From a virus: a DNA stretch of 21,063 bases. The notes beneath the pieces are model-generated. The model saw only the letters and a program-made list of their open reading frames with translations. It had not been told where the DNA came from and did no database searches. The translations under genes were made by a program, and so were the position numbers. Shown piece by piece: positions 1 to 6,007 of the stretch (the stretch's first letter is position 1; every line of letters begins with the position of its first letter). The stretch covers positions 1-21,063 of the IMG/VR virus record IMGVR_UViG_3300018428_002002; one strand, written 5' to 3'.

Positions 1-1
1 A

Positions 2-613
2 CAACTTGCTGATGTCTTCCTTGGCAAGATTACTAACTGGTCTGAGTTTGGTTGTGCTGACAAGAAGATCGTTACAGTGTGGCGTTCCGATGGTAGTGGC
101 ACCACCAAAGGATTCACCAACTCCCTATCAGCATTCTCTCCTGAGTGGAAGAAGACTGTAGGCACAGGTAAGTCAGTCTCCTGGCCAGTTGGTATCGGTG
201 GCAAAGGCAACTCTGGTGTTGCTGCCAGCATCAAAAACCTTGAAGGTGCTATCGGTTATCTGAACTATGGTTATGTAACTGGCGATCAGTTCCAACAAGT
301 TGCTCTACAAAACAAGGCAGGTAATTATGTCACAGCAAATGCTGAAACATCTGCAGCAGGTCTATCAAAGATCGACCTGGACGATCAGCTTCGTGGTGCT
401 GACGCTAACCCTGCTGGTGCCAATGCATACCCTATTGTCTCCCTTACTTGGATCCTAGCGTATCCTGAGTATGAGAAGAATGATGATGTGAAGGACATGC
501 TTCGCTGGATGCTGACCCCTACCCAACAGGGCAAGGCAGACGCTCTTGGTTATGTTCCTCTTCCTGAGGACCTTCGTCAGAAAGCGCTGACAGCAGTTGA
601 ATCTCTTAAGTGA
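2..613 (+). CDS. pstS: Phosphate-binding periplasmic protein PstS, 3' part (5' end outside window)
   Basis: This is the C-terminal 203 residues of a PstS-type phosphate ABC-transporter binding protein; the frame is open from base 2 and the start lies upstream of the window. The PstS signature is clear: a Trp-Arg-Ser-Asp-Gly-Ser-Gly-Thr-Thr stretch about 25 residues into the visible part, whose Arg, Asp, Ser and Thr contact phosphate in this family, followed by the FTNSLSAFSPEW region. The C-terminal part has the family's SLTWILAYPEY and LRWMLTPTQQGKADALGYVPLP segments. Marine T4-like cyanophages commonly carry pstS, where it is thought to raise phosphate uptake by infected cells under P limitation. 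In hosts and some phages it answers to PhoB, but any Pho box would be outside this window. The gene ends 20 bp before a strong terminator. The GTG at 77 is an internal codon. Confidence 0.95.
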   Translation, partial: QLADVFLGKITNWSEFGCADKKIVTVWRSDGSGTTKGFTNSLSAFSPEWKKTVGTGKSVSWPVGIGGKGNSGVAASIKNLEGAIGYLNYGYVTGDQFQQVALQNKAGNYVTANAETSAAGLSKIDLDDQLRGADANPAGANAYPIVSLTWILAYPEYEKNDDVKDMLRWMLTPTQQGKADALGYVPLPEDLRQKALTAVESLK

Positions 614-633
614 TTCGGTAACTACTACTACAC

Positions 634-660
634 AGGACCTCTTGACGGAGGTCCTTTTTT
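634..660 (+). terminator. Rho-independent terminator after pstS
   Basis: A perfect 8-bp stem (AGGACCTC at 634-641 pairing with GAGGTCCT at 648-655) with a 6-nt loop runs straight into a T tract (655-660). It ends the pstS transcript and separates it from the hli group. Confidence 0.93.
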
Positions 661-662
661 AC

Positions 663-671
663 TATATAATA
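663..671 (+). promoter_or_regulatory. Putative promoter -10 region before hli
   Basis: A TATATAATA element sits just after the pstS terminator and about 27 bp before the hli start. It resembles a sigma-70 -10 box and is well placed to restart transcription after the terminator. No convincing -35 is seen because the upstream bases are the terminator itself. A GGAGG ribosome-binding site follows at about 690. Confidence 0.45.
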
Positions 672-697
672 TGTAAAGATTTGTTACTGGAGGTAAC

Positions 698-916
698 ATG
701 ACTGTAACAACCAATGAGTTCGGGCAACAGAATCTGTTTGCCAAAGAACCACAAATGTACGTCTCTAAGACCGACGCCGAGCGTTACGGTTATGAGACCT
801 ATGCAGAACGTGCAGAGAAACTGAACGGTCGAGTCGCCATGCTTGGTTTTGTCGCAGCAGTTATCTCTTATGCAACAACTGGTAGTCTCTTCTTCTTTGG
901 AGCATTCGGTATCTGA
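698..916 (+). CDS. hli: High-light-inducible protein (Hli), 72 aa
   Basis: This is a single-helix chlorophyll-binding protein of the Hli/SCP family, thought to sit in the thylakoid membrane near photosystem II and to quench or hold chlorophyll under light stress. The chlorophyll-binding motif AEKLNGRVAMLGF lies at about residues 39-51 (E40, N43, R45, M48), followed by a hydrophobic helix and TTGSLFFFGAFGI. The N-terminal 35 residues are a polar extension, as in many phage Hli proteins. A GGAGG Shine-Dalgarno sequence 5-6 bp before the ATG fixes the start. The stop overlaps the next ATG by one base (TGATG), so the two genes are probably translationally coupled. Hli genes are frequent host-derived auxiliary genes in cyanophages, usually near psbA or other photosynthesis genes. 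Confidence 0.95.
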   Translation: MTVTTNEFGQQNLFAKEPQMYVSKTDAERYGYETYAERAEKLNGRVAMLGFVAAVISYATTGSLFFFGAFGI

Positions 917-1146
917 TGGACAACTCCCTGATTGAACTTCTCACATACTATGTAATTGTCGCCGTTGTTTTTCTCGGCGCACCAGGGGTATTCTTTTTTA
1001 TTGCCTTCATGCCTGCCCTTCAAAATACAAAGGGTCGCATGGTTGGATACAATGATCACAAAACGTATGGAGATTCATCCATTTACGAAAACACAAAAAG
1101 TGATTCAGACAAATACTTCTTACAAATTAGCGGAGATAATCCGTGA
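916..1146 (+). CDS. Small single-span membrane protein, function unknown
   Basis: A 76-residue product that I do not recognise. The start overlaps the hli stop (TGATG), which suggests coupled translation; a GGAG lies 13 bp upstream. Residues about 5-34 are strongly hydrophobic (ELLTYYVIVAVVFLGAPGVF and on), predicting one transmembrane helix near the N terminus. The rest is polar, rich in Asn, Asp, Lys, Ser and Tyr, and probably soluble. Its position between two hli genes suggests a thylakoid or photosystem-related role, but that is inference from context only. A second reading frame over the same bases (956-1255) has no membrane or family features and is treated as a shadow. Confidence 0.65.
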   Translation: MDNSLIELLTYYVIVAVVFLGAPGVFFFIAFMPALQNTKGRMVGYNDHKTYGDSSIYENTKSDSDKYFLQISGDNP

Positions 1147-1187
1147 CACTTGGCCTCAATTATTTTATTTAAAAGGAGCAAAGAACA

Positions 1188-1295
1188 ATGACAGAACGTG
1201 CAGAACGGATCAACGGATGGGCAGCGATGCTCGGAGTGATTGCAGCGATCGGTAGTTATGCCACCACAGGACAAATCATTCCTGGTATTTGGTGA
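1188..1295 (+). CDS. hli: Short high-light-inducible protein (Hli), 35 aa
   Basis: A 35-codon gene easily missed for its size: ATG at 1188, TGA at 1293-1295. The product begins MTERAERINGWAAMLG and ends with the Hli tail TTGQIIPGIW, which I know from picocyanobacterial and phage Hli proteins. Nearly the whole protein is the one chlorophyll-binding helix. Where the classical motif has Asn-Gly-Arg-x-Ala-Met, this copy has Asn-Gly-Trp-Ala-Ala-Met (W11), while the Mg-ligating Glu (E6) and Asn (N9) remain. An AAAGGAG Shine-Dalgarno sequence lies about 8 bp before the ATG. It sits 41 bp after the small membrane protein and probably shares the upstream hli transcript. Two Hli proteins of different length and motif in one operon could form heterodimers; that is inference. 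Confidence 0.9.
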   Translation: MTERAERINGWAAMLGVIAAIGSYATTGQIIPGIW

Positions 1296-1324
1296 TATAA
1301 TTAGAATACTGATTGATTATTAAC

Positions 1325-1870
1325 ATGCAAATGGAAACTCGTATTCCCTCAGTCAAGTTTGTACTTCGCAAAGAAGGACCTTGTTTGACTTGTGGTGAAT
1401 TTGAAAAGGTTAATGCCATTGACTTGTTCCAGGGCAAGAGAGTTCTTGTGTTCTCTCTCCCTGGTGCGTTTACACCAACATGCACAACTCAACAACTTCC
1501 TGGTTATGAGGCAAAGTATGATGAGTTTGTTGCCGCTGGTATTGATGAAGTATATTGCATCTCTGTAAATGATGCTTTTGTCATGAATGCCTGGGCAAAG
1601 GAGTTGGGAATCGAAAAGGTTAAGTTGCTTCCCGATGGCAATGCAGACTTTACCCGCAATATGGGTATGCTTGTCTCAAAGGGTAATCTTGGTTTTGGTA
1701 ATCGCTCTTGGCGCTATGCCATGGTTGTTGACGATGGTGTCGTTGAGTGGATGACTGTTGAACCTGGACAGAAGTCTAATGCGACGGATGATCCTTATGG
1801 TATGACTAGTCCAGAGGAACTTCTTAAATACCTGACACGGTATGCTGAGAAGCGTCCAGTTAATTTCTAA
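1325..1870 (+). CDS. Peroxiredoxin, Prx5 / type II (AhpC-TSA superfamily)
   Basis: A thiol peroxidase that reduces hydrogen peroxide and alkyl hydroperoxides in the cytoplasm using a peroxidatic cysteine. The Prx5 active site FSLPGAFTPTCTT is plain, with peroxidatic C53 (numbered from the ATG at 1325) and the Pro, Thr and Thr of the PxxxT-C motif. Downstream Prx5 blocks follow: CISVNDAFVMNAWAK, LLPDGNADFTRNMGM and GFGNRSWRYAMVVDDG, including the family Arg (NRSWRY). Length (181 aa) is normal for the subfamily. Unusually, a Cys-x-x-Cys pair (C20, C23) lies near the N terminus where cyanobacterial relatives, as I remember them, have a Gly-Pro-Asn-Pro-rich stretch. No clear Shine-Dalgarno sequence precedes the ATG; TTG at 1313 and ATG at 1331 are alternative starts. 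Beside two hli genes, a photo-oxidative-stress role in the infected cell is a natural inference. Confidence 0.9.
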   Translation: MQMETRIPSVKFVLRKEGPCLTCGEFEKVNAIDLFQGKRVLVFSLPGAFTPTCTTQQLPGYEAKYDEFVAAGIDEVYCISVNDAFVMNAWAKELGIEKVKLLPDGNADFTRNMGMLVSKGNLGFGNRSWRYAMVVDDGVVEWMTVEPGQKSNATDDPYGMTSPEELLKYLTRYAEKRPVNF

Positions 1871-1875
1871 AATTA

Positions 1876-1886
1876 CTAAATAAATA
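1876..1886 (+). promoter_or_regulatory. Putative phage late promoter (CTAAATAAATA)
   Basis: This AT-rich element 30 bp before the 1916 gene contains the TAAATA core of the T4-type late promoter (TATAAATA). The same core precedes five or six other transcription units in the window at similar distances. Confidence 0.55.
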
Positions 1887-1915
1887 CATCTAGTAAAGAT
1901 ATTCGGACAACAACA

Positions 1916-2110
1916 ATGGCTCTTAACGAACCCACATTAGCACGACTGAGAAAAATTGCCGCTGCTGTTAAGGCGGGCGATACCGTGTCCGAGATGAATC
2001 TCACATGGGCACAAAAGAACGCTATCTACGATGAGACTGCAGCAGCAGATCTCAAAGCAGCAAAGAAGTATATCGAAGCGGCAGATCAGGAAGACACAAC
2101 AGAAGTCTGA
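1916..2110 (+). CDS. Small hypothetical protein, 64 aa
   Basis: A 64-residue soluble protein that I do not recognise. It is rich in Ala, Lys, Glu and Asp and looks mostly helical: LARLRKIAAAVKAGD, then LTWAQKNAIYDETAAADLKAAKKYIEAA. There is no signal peptide, no Cys and no membrane segment. A late-promoter-like CTAAATAAATA lies 30 bp upstream and a strong terminator 37 bp downstream, so it may be a one-gene transcription unit. This isolation by its own promoter and terminator is the best evidence that the gene is real. There is no obvious Shine-Dalgarno sequence before the ATG. Confidence 0.7.
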   Translation: MALNEPTLARLRKIAAAVKAGDTVSEMNLTWAQKNAIYDETAAADLKAAKKYIEAADQEDTTEV

Positions 2111-2146
2111 TTTTTAATTAAAAACTTTATAACTAATATAAGAGTT

Positions 2147-2171
2147 AAGTCCCTTTATAGGGACTTTTTTT
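2147..2171 (+). terminator. Rho-independent terminator
   Basis: An 8-bp stem (AAGTCCCT at 2147-2154 with AGGGACTT at 2159-2166), a TTAT loop and a T7 tract. The next ATG (2172) follows the T tract directly, so the following gene either uses read-through transcripts or is poorly served by this start. A 14-bp perfect palindrome, TTTTTAATTAAAAA, lies upstream at 2111-2124. Confidence 0.9.
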
Positions 2172-2396
2172 ATGGAATTATTTCTGAGACCATTAGACGA
2201 TCCAAATGGCGTAACATGGAGCATCATTTGGAGTTTGGTTATTCTCCTAGTAGGAGTTGGTTACTACATATATACGATACTTAAATTAGCAACAGAGGAG
2301 ATGAAGCATGGGAGCCATGACACCACCGAGCAGGAAGAGTTGCTACAACTTCCGAGTGATCGAGATCAACAGAGTAGTGGACGGGGACACGATTGA
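2172..2396 (+). CDS. Small membrane protein, function unknown
   Basis: A 74-residue protein that I do not recognise by family. Residues about 15-41 (TWSIIWSLVILLVGVGYYIY and on) form one transmembrane helix; the N terminus is short and the C-terminal 30 residues are acidic and polar (TEQEELLQLPSDRDQQSSG). The ATG abuts the T tract of a terminator and has no Shine-Dalgarno sequence, so initiation would be weak or leaderless. The 3' end overlaps the nuclease gene by 89 bp in another frame. Small one-helix proteins are common in these phages. The hydrophobic span is convincing, but expression is uncertain. Confidence 0.55.
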   Translation: MELFLRPLDDPNGVTWSIIWSLVILLVGVGYYIYTILKLATEEMKHGSHDTTEQEELLQLPSDRDQQSSGRGHD

Positions 2397-2766
2397 TGTA
2401 ACGATTGATCTTGGATTTGACCTCTATAAAAAGGAGAGAGTTAGAATAGCAGGAGTTGATACTCCAGAGAAGAGAACTAGAGATCTTGATGAGAAGGAAC
2501 TGGGTATCGACGCTACCAACTGGATGAAGGAGAAACTAGAGGGTGCTATTCATGGGGACGATGATCTCGTCATTAGAACTGAACTGGTTGGTGGTATGGG
2601 TAAGTATGGTCGCCTTCTTGGTTGGTTATATATTGGAGATGCAGAAGTATCGTTAAACGAACAAATGATTGACGAAGGATACGCTTGGGAGTATGATGGA
2701 GGAACAAAGCAGAAAAACTTTGAAGAACTTCGGGAGATTCGCAGGGCACATGGTACTTTAGTATAG
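2308..2766 (+). CDS. Staphylococcal-nuclease-like (thermonuclease, SNc) protein
   Basis: A Ca2+-dependent phosphodiesterase of the staphylococcal nuclease fold (OB-fold), expected to cut DNA or RNA. The family blocks are in order: VVDGDTIDVTIDLGF (D27 as the Ca ligand), RVRIAGVDTPE (R46, D51, T52 and E54, equivalent to Arg35, Asp40, Thr41 and Glu43 of S. aureus nuclease), and KYGRLLGWLY (R102, equivalent to Arg87). All catalytic and metal positions are therefore present. At 152 aa it is a bare catalytic domain, and it lacks a signal peptide, so it should act inside the infected cell, perhaps in host DNA breakdown or nucleotide salvage. An AGAGGAG Shine-Dalgarno sequence lies about 10 bp before ATG 2308; ATG 2317 is an alternative. 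The first 89 bp overlap the preceding membrane-protein gene. Confidence 0.9.
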   Translation: MGAMTPPSRKSCYNFRVIEINRVVDGDTIDVTIDLGFDLYKKERVRIAGVDTPEKRTRDLDEKELGIDATNWMKEKLEGAIHGDDDLVIRTELVGGMGKYGRLLGWLYIGDAEVSLNEQMIDEGYAWEYDGGTKQKNFEELREIRRAHGTLV

Positions 2767-2802
2767 TACTGTACTTTTTAAGTTAAAAAATTGTAAAGTG
2801 CC

Positions 2803-2811
2803 CTAAATAAA
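2803..2811 (+). promoter_or_regulatory. Putative phage late promoter (CTAAATAAA)
   Basis: The TAAATA core lies 16-25 bp before the first of three exported-protein genes. The placement matches the other TAAATA elements in the window and suggests late expression of the 2827-4810 cluster. Confidence 0.5.
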
Positions 2812-2826
2812 AACAACGTAGTTTTT

Positions 2827-3330
2827 ATGAGGGACATGAAGAAACTTCTTCCCTTAGTAATGATATTGATGACCGCATCAGCAGCAAATGCTGGCGGATT
2901 AGTTCATAAGATGTCTTCCAGTGTTCAATTGACTGTTGATACTGCAAGATCTACCGCAACACGGTTGGGTTCCCAATACAGTGTATCTGGTTCTAATGTA
3001 AGTACTTCTGACGGTACAAATTCAGGTGCTCTTAGTGCTGGTACTATTAGTAGTGGTGTCTATGACCCTGGTACTATTACTGCAACACAAGCAACTTCTG
3101 GTGAAGCATTCTCTTATAGTGCATCCTTCCTTCAAGGAGATGCGATTCCAACTTCTGCTCCTACTGTAGGTGCTGTTCCTAACTTCGGTTCAGTTACAAG
3201 TTATGCATCGGGATCTGCTGGATCTCTGGCTGGTACAATTGCAACCGATGGTGGTATTACTCTGACCGCTGGTGGAGCTGGTACAAGTGCTGTCGGACAA
3301 TTTGTTTCTGAGATCACTGTAATTGACTGA
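2827..3330 (+). CDS. Exported protein with signal peptide, Ser/Gly/Thr-rich, function unknown
   Basis: A 167-residue protein with a textbook Sec signal peptide: basic start (MRDMKK), hydrophobic core LLPLVMILMTASA and likely cleavage after Ala-Asn-Ala (residues 20-22). The mature part is rich in Ser, Thr, Gly and Ala, contains no Cys and has beta-strand-like alternation, for example FGSVTSYASGSAGSL and ITLTAGGAGTSAVG. It is the first of three adjacent secreted proteins of similar style. I recall clusters of signal-peptide genes like this in marine T4-like cyanophages, but their role is not known to me. Export to the host periplasm or surface, or assembly into an extracellular structure, are possibilities. 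Starts at 2827 and 2836 (ATG AAG AAA, preceded by GAGGG at a very short distance) are both possible. Confidence 0.8.
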   Translation: MRDMKKLLPLVMILMTASAANAGGLVHKMSSSVQLTVDTARSTATRLGSQYSVSGSNVSTSDGTNSGALSAGTISSGVYDPGTITATQATSGEAFSYSASFLQGDAIPTSAPTVGAVPNFGSVTSYASGSAGSLAGTIATDGGITLTAGGAGTSAVGQFVSEITVID

Positions 3331-3341
3331 GGATATTCGCG

Positions 3342-3815
3342 ATGACCCATTCTGGAAAGATGAAGTGGTCTATTGCGACGAGTGTGGTGGCAATCCTGAC
3401 TTTAAGTGCCACCGCCCAGGCAGTTCCCGTTGTCCCAAACTTCACACAGGGCTCGATGACGAGCCATACAGAGACGACCAGTAAGGTCACTGAAACGATT
3501 AACTCTATAGATTATTCAACAGGATGGCAATACTCCGTAACTGGCACGAACGTGTCCAACAATGGGCAACCTTTGTTACCTCCAACAACAACAAACAATG
3601 TAACCGTGAATCCTCTAGGAGGAACAGAAGGAACAGTAACAAGTTCCGCAACTGGATTGAACTTCAACAACTCCAACTTCACAATAACAGACCCTGGAAA
3701 AGCATTCCAATTTACAACCACGTACCAAGGTCCTGGGGTCACAAATCAAACTGTAATTCAGAGGGTTACAGAGGTACAAAGCGTAACGGATACTACAAGT
3801 ATCTTTACCCAGTAA
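3342..3815 (+). CDS. Exported protein with signal peptide, Thr/Asn-rich, function unknown
   Basis: A 157-residue product. A signal peptide lies at residues 7-28 (KMKWSIATSVVAILTLSA, cleavage near Thr-Ala-Gln-Ala), and the mature part is dominated by Thr, Asn, Ser and Val with no Cys. Segments such as TTNNVTVNPLGGTEGTV and QRVTEVQSVTDTTSIF look like beta strands. It starts 11 bp after the previous gene; TGAGGAT serves as a Shine-Dalgarno sequence for ATG 3342, and ATG 3360 directly before Lys-Trp-Ser is an alternative start with a more usual signal-peptide length. The coding sequence of the next gene's signal peptide overlaps its last codons in the -1 frame. Confidence 0.8.
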   Translation: MTHSGKMKWSIATSVVAILTLSATAQAVPVVPNFTQGSMTSHTETTSKVTETINSIDYSTGWQYSVTGTNVSNNGQPLLPPTTTNNVTVNPLGGTEGTVTSSATGLNFNNSNFTITDPGKAFQFTTTYQGPGVTNQTVIQRVTEVQSVTDTTSIFTQ

Positions 3816-4810
3816 TTGGGTTACTGGTTGCCTCCCCCGTCAGTGCTGCTGATGTGGGAGGTGTTTCTGCGACTGCAAATCCAATCGCAAATAGTTCAGG
3901 CTCGGTGACCAATCAGGCGATTCAGGTTTTACAAGGCCCATATATCACTAATACTTATGGGGGAGGGATCAGTTGTCAAGGTCCCACTATGAATTTTACT
4001 CCTTACATTACTCATGCTAGGAATGATAAGGAACCATTTGAAACTTATTACATGGAACCTCAATATGATAATAGGGACTTTGAGGGTCGCATGGTGGAAG
4101 TTCAAAAGAATGTAAAGAACTGGCCCTGGGAATCTTGGTACGACGATAGAACTTATACGGACGCAAGTGGTAATGAAGTTCGTGCCTATGAAGATGGTGC
4201 GGACATGACCATCACTGTTATGGAGATGCAGGGGGATGGTGTTCCTGATAATCCAGGAGTCGAACTCTGGCAAAAACCAGTAAGAACTGGTATGACCAGG
4301 AACTATAGTACCAACATTGGATTCTCTGCAACAATGTCATTCCCTCTTGATGGTGGATTGCAGGAGAGATGTAAAGAAGCAGCAGAAACTCAAATTGCTT
4401 TGCAACAACAAATGGTTGCCAATAAGCGGTTAGATTTTGAGCTAGCCAGATTAAAGAATTGTGGAGATTTGATGAAACAAGGAATCCGCTTCCATCCTAG
4501 AAGTCCTTATGCGAAGATATGTGCGGATGTTATGGTTAATAATGTATCATACATTAAACCACACAGCCATAGTATTCCTCCTACTTCTTCAATGGGCGAA
4601 CAGAGCGCAGCGCCTTCACCGCAGAGTTCCTCTGACGCTGCTCTGCTCGGCGCTCCGATGCAGACTGGAGCGGGATCTTCTTACCCCGTAAGGTCGCAAT
4701 CTTCTTCATTACCTTCTTCACAGTTGGCTTCACCACTTTTAACAAAAGATCAGCAAGAGGTTTTGCGAGCAACGCAGAACTTGTCGCTACCACAGCAATT
4801 GAGGCGGTAG
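3776..4810 (+). CDS. Third exported protein of the cluster; conserved cyanophage protein with no visible start codon
   Basis: The frame encodes a signal peptide (KRNGYYKYLYPVIGLLVASP, then Val-Ser-Ala before cleavage) followed by a mature protein whose opening (GSVTNQAIQVLQGPYITNTY) I recall as conserved in marine T4-like cyanophages. A helical, coiled-coil-like stretch (QIALQQQMVANKRLDFELAR) and RFHPRSPYAKICADV follow; Cys residues occur near the start of the mature protein and in the helical part. No ATG, GTG or TTG lies in frame between 3527 and the signal peptide; the given start is approximate, placed at an ACA codon after GAGGG (3761-3765). The only in-frame ATG upstream (3524) would give about 80 residues that merely shadow the preceding gene. 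The first in-frame GTG (3854) would remove the signal peptide. After about base 4580 the protein is low-complexity and lies antisense to the 264-aa-class minus-strand gene. Confidence 0.65.
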   Translation, partial: TKRNGYYKYLYPVIGLLVASPVSAADVGGVSATANPIANSSGSVTNQAIQVLQGPYITNTYGGGISCQGPTMNFTPYITHARNDKEPFETYYMEPQYDNRDFEGRMVEVQKNVKNWPWESWYDDRTYTDASGNEVRAYEDGADMTITVMEMQGDGVPDNPGVELWQKPVRTGMTRNYSTNIGFSATMSFPLDGGLQERCKEAAETQIALQQQMVANKRLDFELARLKNCGDLMKQGIRFHPRSPYAKICADVMVNNVSYIKPHSHSIPPTSSMGEQSAAPSPQSSSDAALLGAPMQTGAGSSYPVRSQSSSLPSSQLASPLLTKDQQEVLRATQNLSLPQQLRR

Positions 4811-5369
4811 TAGTAATAGCACCAGCATTGGGAATGTTTGAGATGATTTGATCAGGAATACTAAGTTGTTCTGTAACCATCAAGCATTCCTTACCAACGA
4901 CCTCATATCCAGTAATCTTTTTATTACCCTCTAGGATCTTCCCTACGGGGTTTTTTAACTGCTGTTCTCTGGTAGGACACTCTGGTAATGGTTCCTTTGT
5001 CTTTGGAACTTTTGGTGTTGCGGGTGTGGGTGCTTCCTCTTGCTTTGGTGGTTTTATTGGTGGCGGTTTTGGTGCTTCTTGATTACTTGTATATTCTAGT
5101 TTGTTTCTATCGTAATCTATAGGATAAAAACTTGGTGTGCCTGCATCACAAAGAGTCATCACTCCATCAGGATCTTCGTCCTTGAGTGTTGTATTCTTCC
5201 TACTCTCTTTATGTGCTTCTACACATCCAGGAATATTAACAATGGGTGTACCCACCTGACTGGTTACAGGTGGGTATATTGGTATTGCCATTGGGGGATT
5301 TGTTGTCGCCCAACTGGGTGCATAAGTTTGGATATCGATATCATCAACACCAATAGGTCTAATTTCCAT
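4581..5369 (-). CDS. Conserved cyanophage proline-rich protein with hydrophobic segment, probably virion/membrane associated
   Basis: The last gene of a three-gene minus-strand operon, giving 262 aa from the ATG at 5369; the TTG at 5375 is less likely because TAATG couples the ATG to the preceding stop. The N-terminal part (DIDIQTYAPSWATTNPPMAI, then PIYPPVTSQVGTPIVNIPGC) matches, from memory, a family conserved in marine T4-like cyanophages. A Pro/Lys-rich linker at about residues 98-130 follows, then a hydrophobic segment (GAITTTASIAVVATSSALLA) and a strongly basic tail (ERRAEQRQRNSAVKALR). This tail looks nucleic-acid or membrane-surface binding. The conserved tail is encoded where the convergent plus-strand gene overlaps it by about 230 bp, which favours this strand as the constrained one. 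Function is unknown; a structural role is inferred. Confidence 0.8.
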   Translation of the reverse strand: MEIRPIGVDDIDIQTYAPSWATTNPPMAIPIYPPVTSQVGTPIVNIPGCVEAHKESRKNTTLKDEDPDGVMTLCDAGTPSFYPIDYDRNKLEYTSNQEAPKPPPIKPPKQEEAPTPATPKVPKTKEPLPECPTREQQLKNPVGKILEGNKKITGYEVVGKECLMVTEQLSIPDQIISNIPNAGAITTTASIAVVATSSALLAKPLADLLLKVVKPTVKKVMKKIATLRGKKIPLQSASERRAEQRQRNSAVKALRSVRPLKK

Positions 5370-6007
5370 TAGCAATCATTAAACGCACTACCAACTTCAG
5401 ATCCAATAGCAGATCCTGCTTTGTTGCCAAGGAGAGTTGCCCATCCTGCAGCTAACCATCCTATATATGGGATGTTCATAACAGCAGGTACTACAAGACC
5501 AGTACTAATTGCTGTTCCTGCCATTGCACCTTGTGACCGTGCTCCAGCGTCCGCCACGATGCACTCTACTTCTTTCGCAGACTTTCCCACTTCATCTATT
5601 TCACCTCCTGCTCCTCCTATGTTGCGAACTCCTTCCATGGTGTATTGATCACGACGATATTCAGTTCGTTGCTCAGATCCTCCGCCAAAGAGTCCTTTCT
5701 TTTCACGGTCAAGTTCTAATGATTTGCTAGATTCTAAGATAGCAGGATCATTTGCTCTATATTCAATCTCATACCCATCTTTACCTGCTTTGATTTTGTA
5801 TGAAGAATATGGAGTGCCTCGTGGAATATTAATAGCAGGAAGTTTTGGAGGTTCTGCCTTCCTGTCGATTAGATAACCAAGAAGACCTAGATGTGAGATA
5901 GCAAATAATGCACCAGCAGTGCTGATCATTATCTTCCACCCAGATGGTTTCTTTGGTTCTGATGTTGCTGGAATGTAGTCGTTCTTCTCTTGTTTAAATA
6001 CACTCAT
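5369..6007 (-). CDS. Membrane-anchored protein with C-terminal glycine-zipper-like region
   Basis: A 212-residue product, middle gene of the minus-strand operon. The N terminus (about 23 residues) is polar; one transmembrane helix follows at about residues 24-47 (WKIMISTAGALFAISHLGLL). The middle is charged (GYEIEYRANDPAILESSKSL, LDREKKGLFGGGSEQRTEYR). The C terminus is Gly/Ala-rich with small-residue spacing, TAISTGLVVPAVMNIPYIGW then LLGNKAGSAIGSEVGSAF, resembling glycine-zipper membrane segments. Its ATG overlaps the stop of the upstream 76-aa gene (ATGA), and its TAA overlaps the ATG of the next gene (TAATG), so all three are probably translated together. I recall homologues in T4-like cyanophages but know no function. 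Membrane insertion or virion-internal location are both possible. Confidence 0.75.
   Translation of the reverse strand: MSVFKQEKNDYIPATSEPKKPSGWKIMISTAGALFAISHLGLLGYLIDRKAEPPKLPAINIPRGTPYSSYKIKAGKDGYEIEYRANDPAILESSKSLELDREKKGLFGGGSEQRTEYRRDQYTMEGVRNIGGAGGEIDEVGKSAKEVECIVADAGARSQGAMAGTAISTGLVVPAVMNIPYIGWLAAGWATLLGNKAGSAIGSEVGSAFNDC

Noticed and set aside
956-1255. A 99-codon plus-strand frame between the two hli genes
   Set aside because: It overlaps both the membrane protein and the short Hli in a different frame and shows no protein-like features.
1313-1324. TTG at 1313 as start of the peroxiredoxin
   Set aside because: An ATG follows four codons later, neither has a Shine-Dalgarno sequence, and the extra residues match nothing in the family.
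3524-3775. ATG at 3524 as the start of the third exported protein
   Set aside because: The extra ~80 residues are an Asn/Arg-rich shadow of the preceding gene and would bury the signal peptide inside the protein.
3740-3812. Programmed -1 frameshift joining the second and third exported proteins
   Set aside because: No X XXY YYZ slippery heptamer was found in the right frame, and the join would place a cleavable signal peptide internally. Kept only as a minor option in the finding.
5370-5375. TTG at 5375 as start of the proline-rich minus-strand gene
   Set aside because: ATG at 5369 overlaps the upstream stop as TAATG, the usual coupled arrangement.
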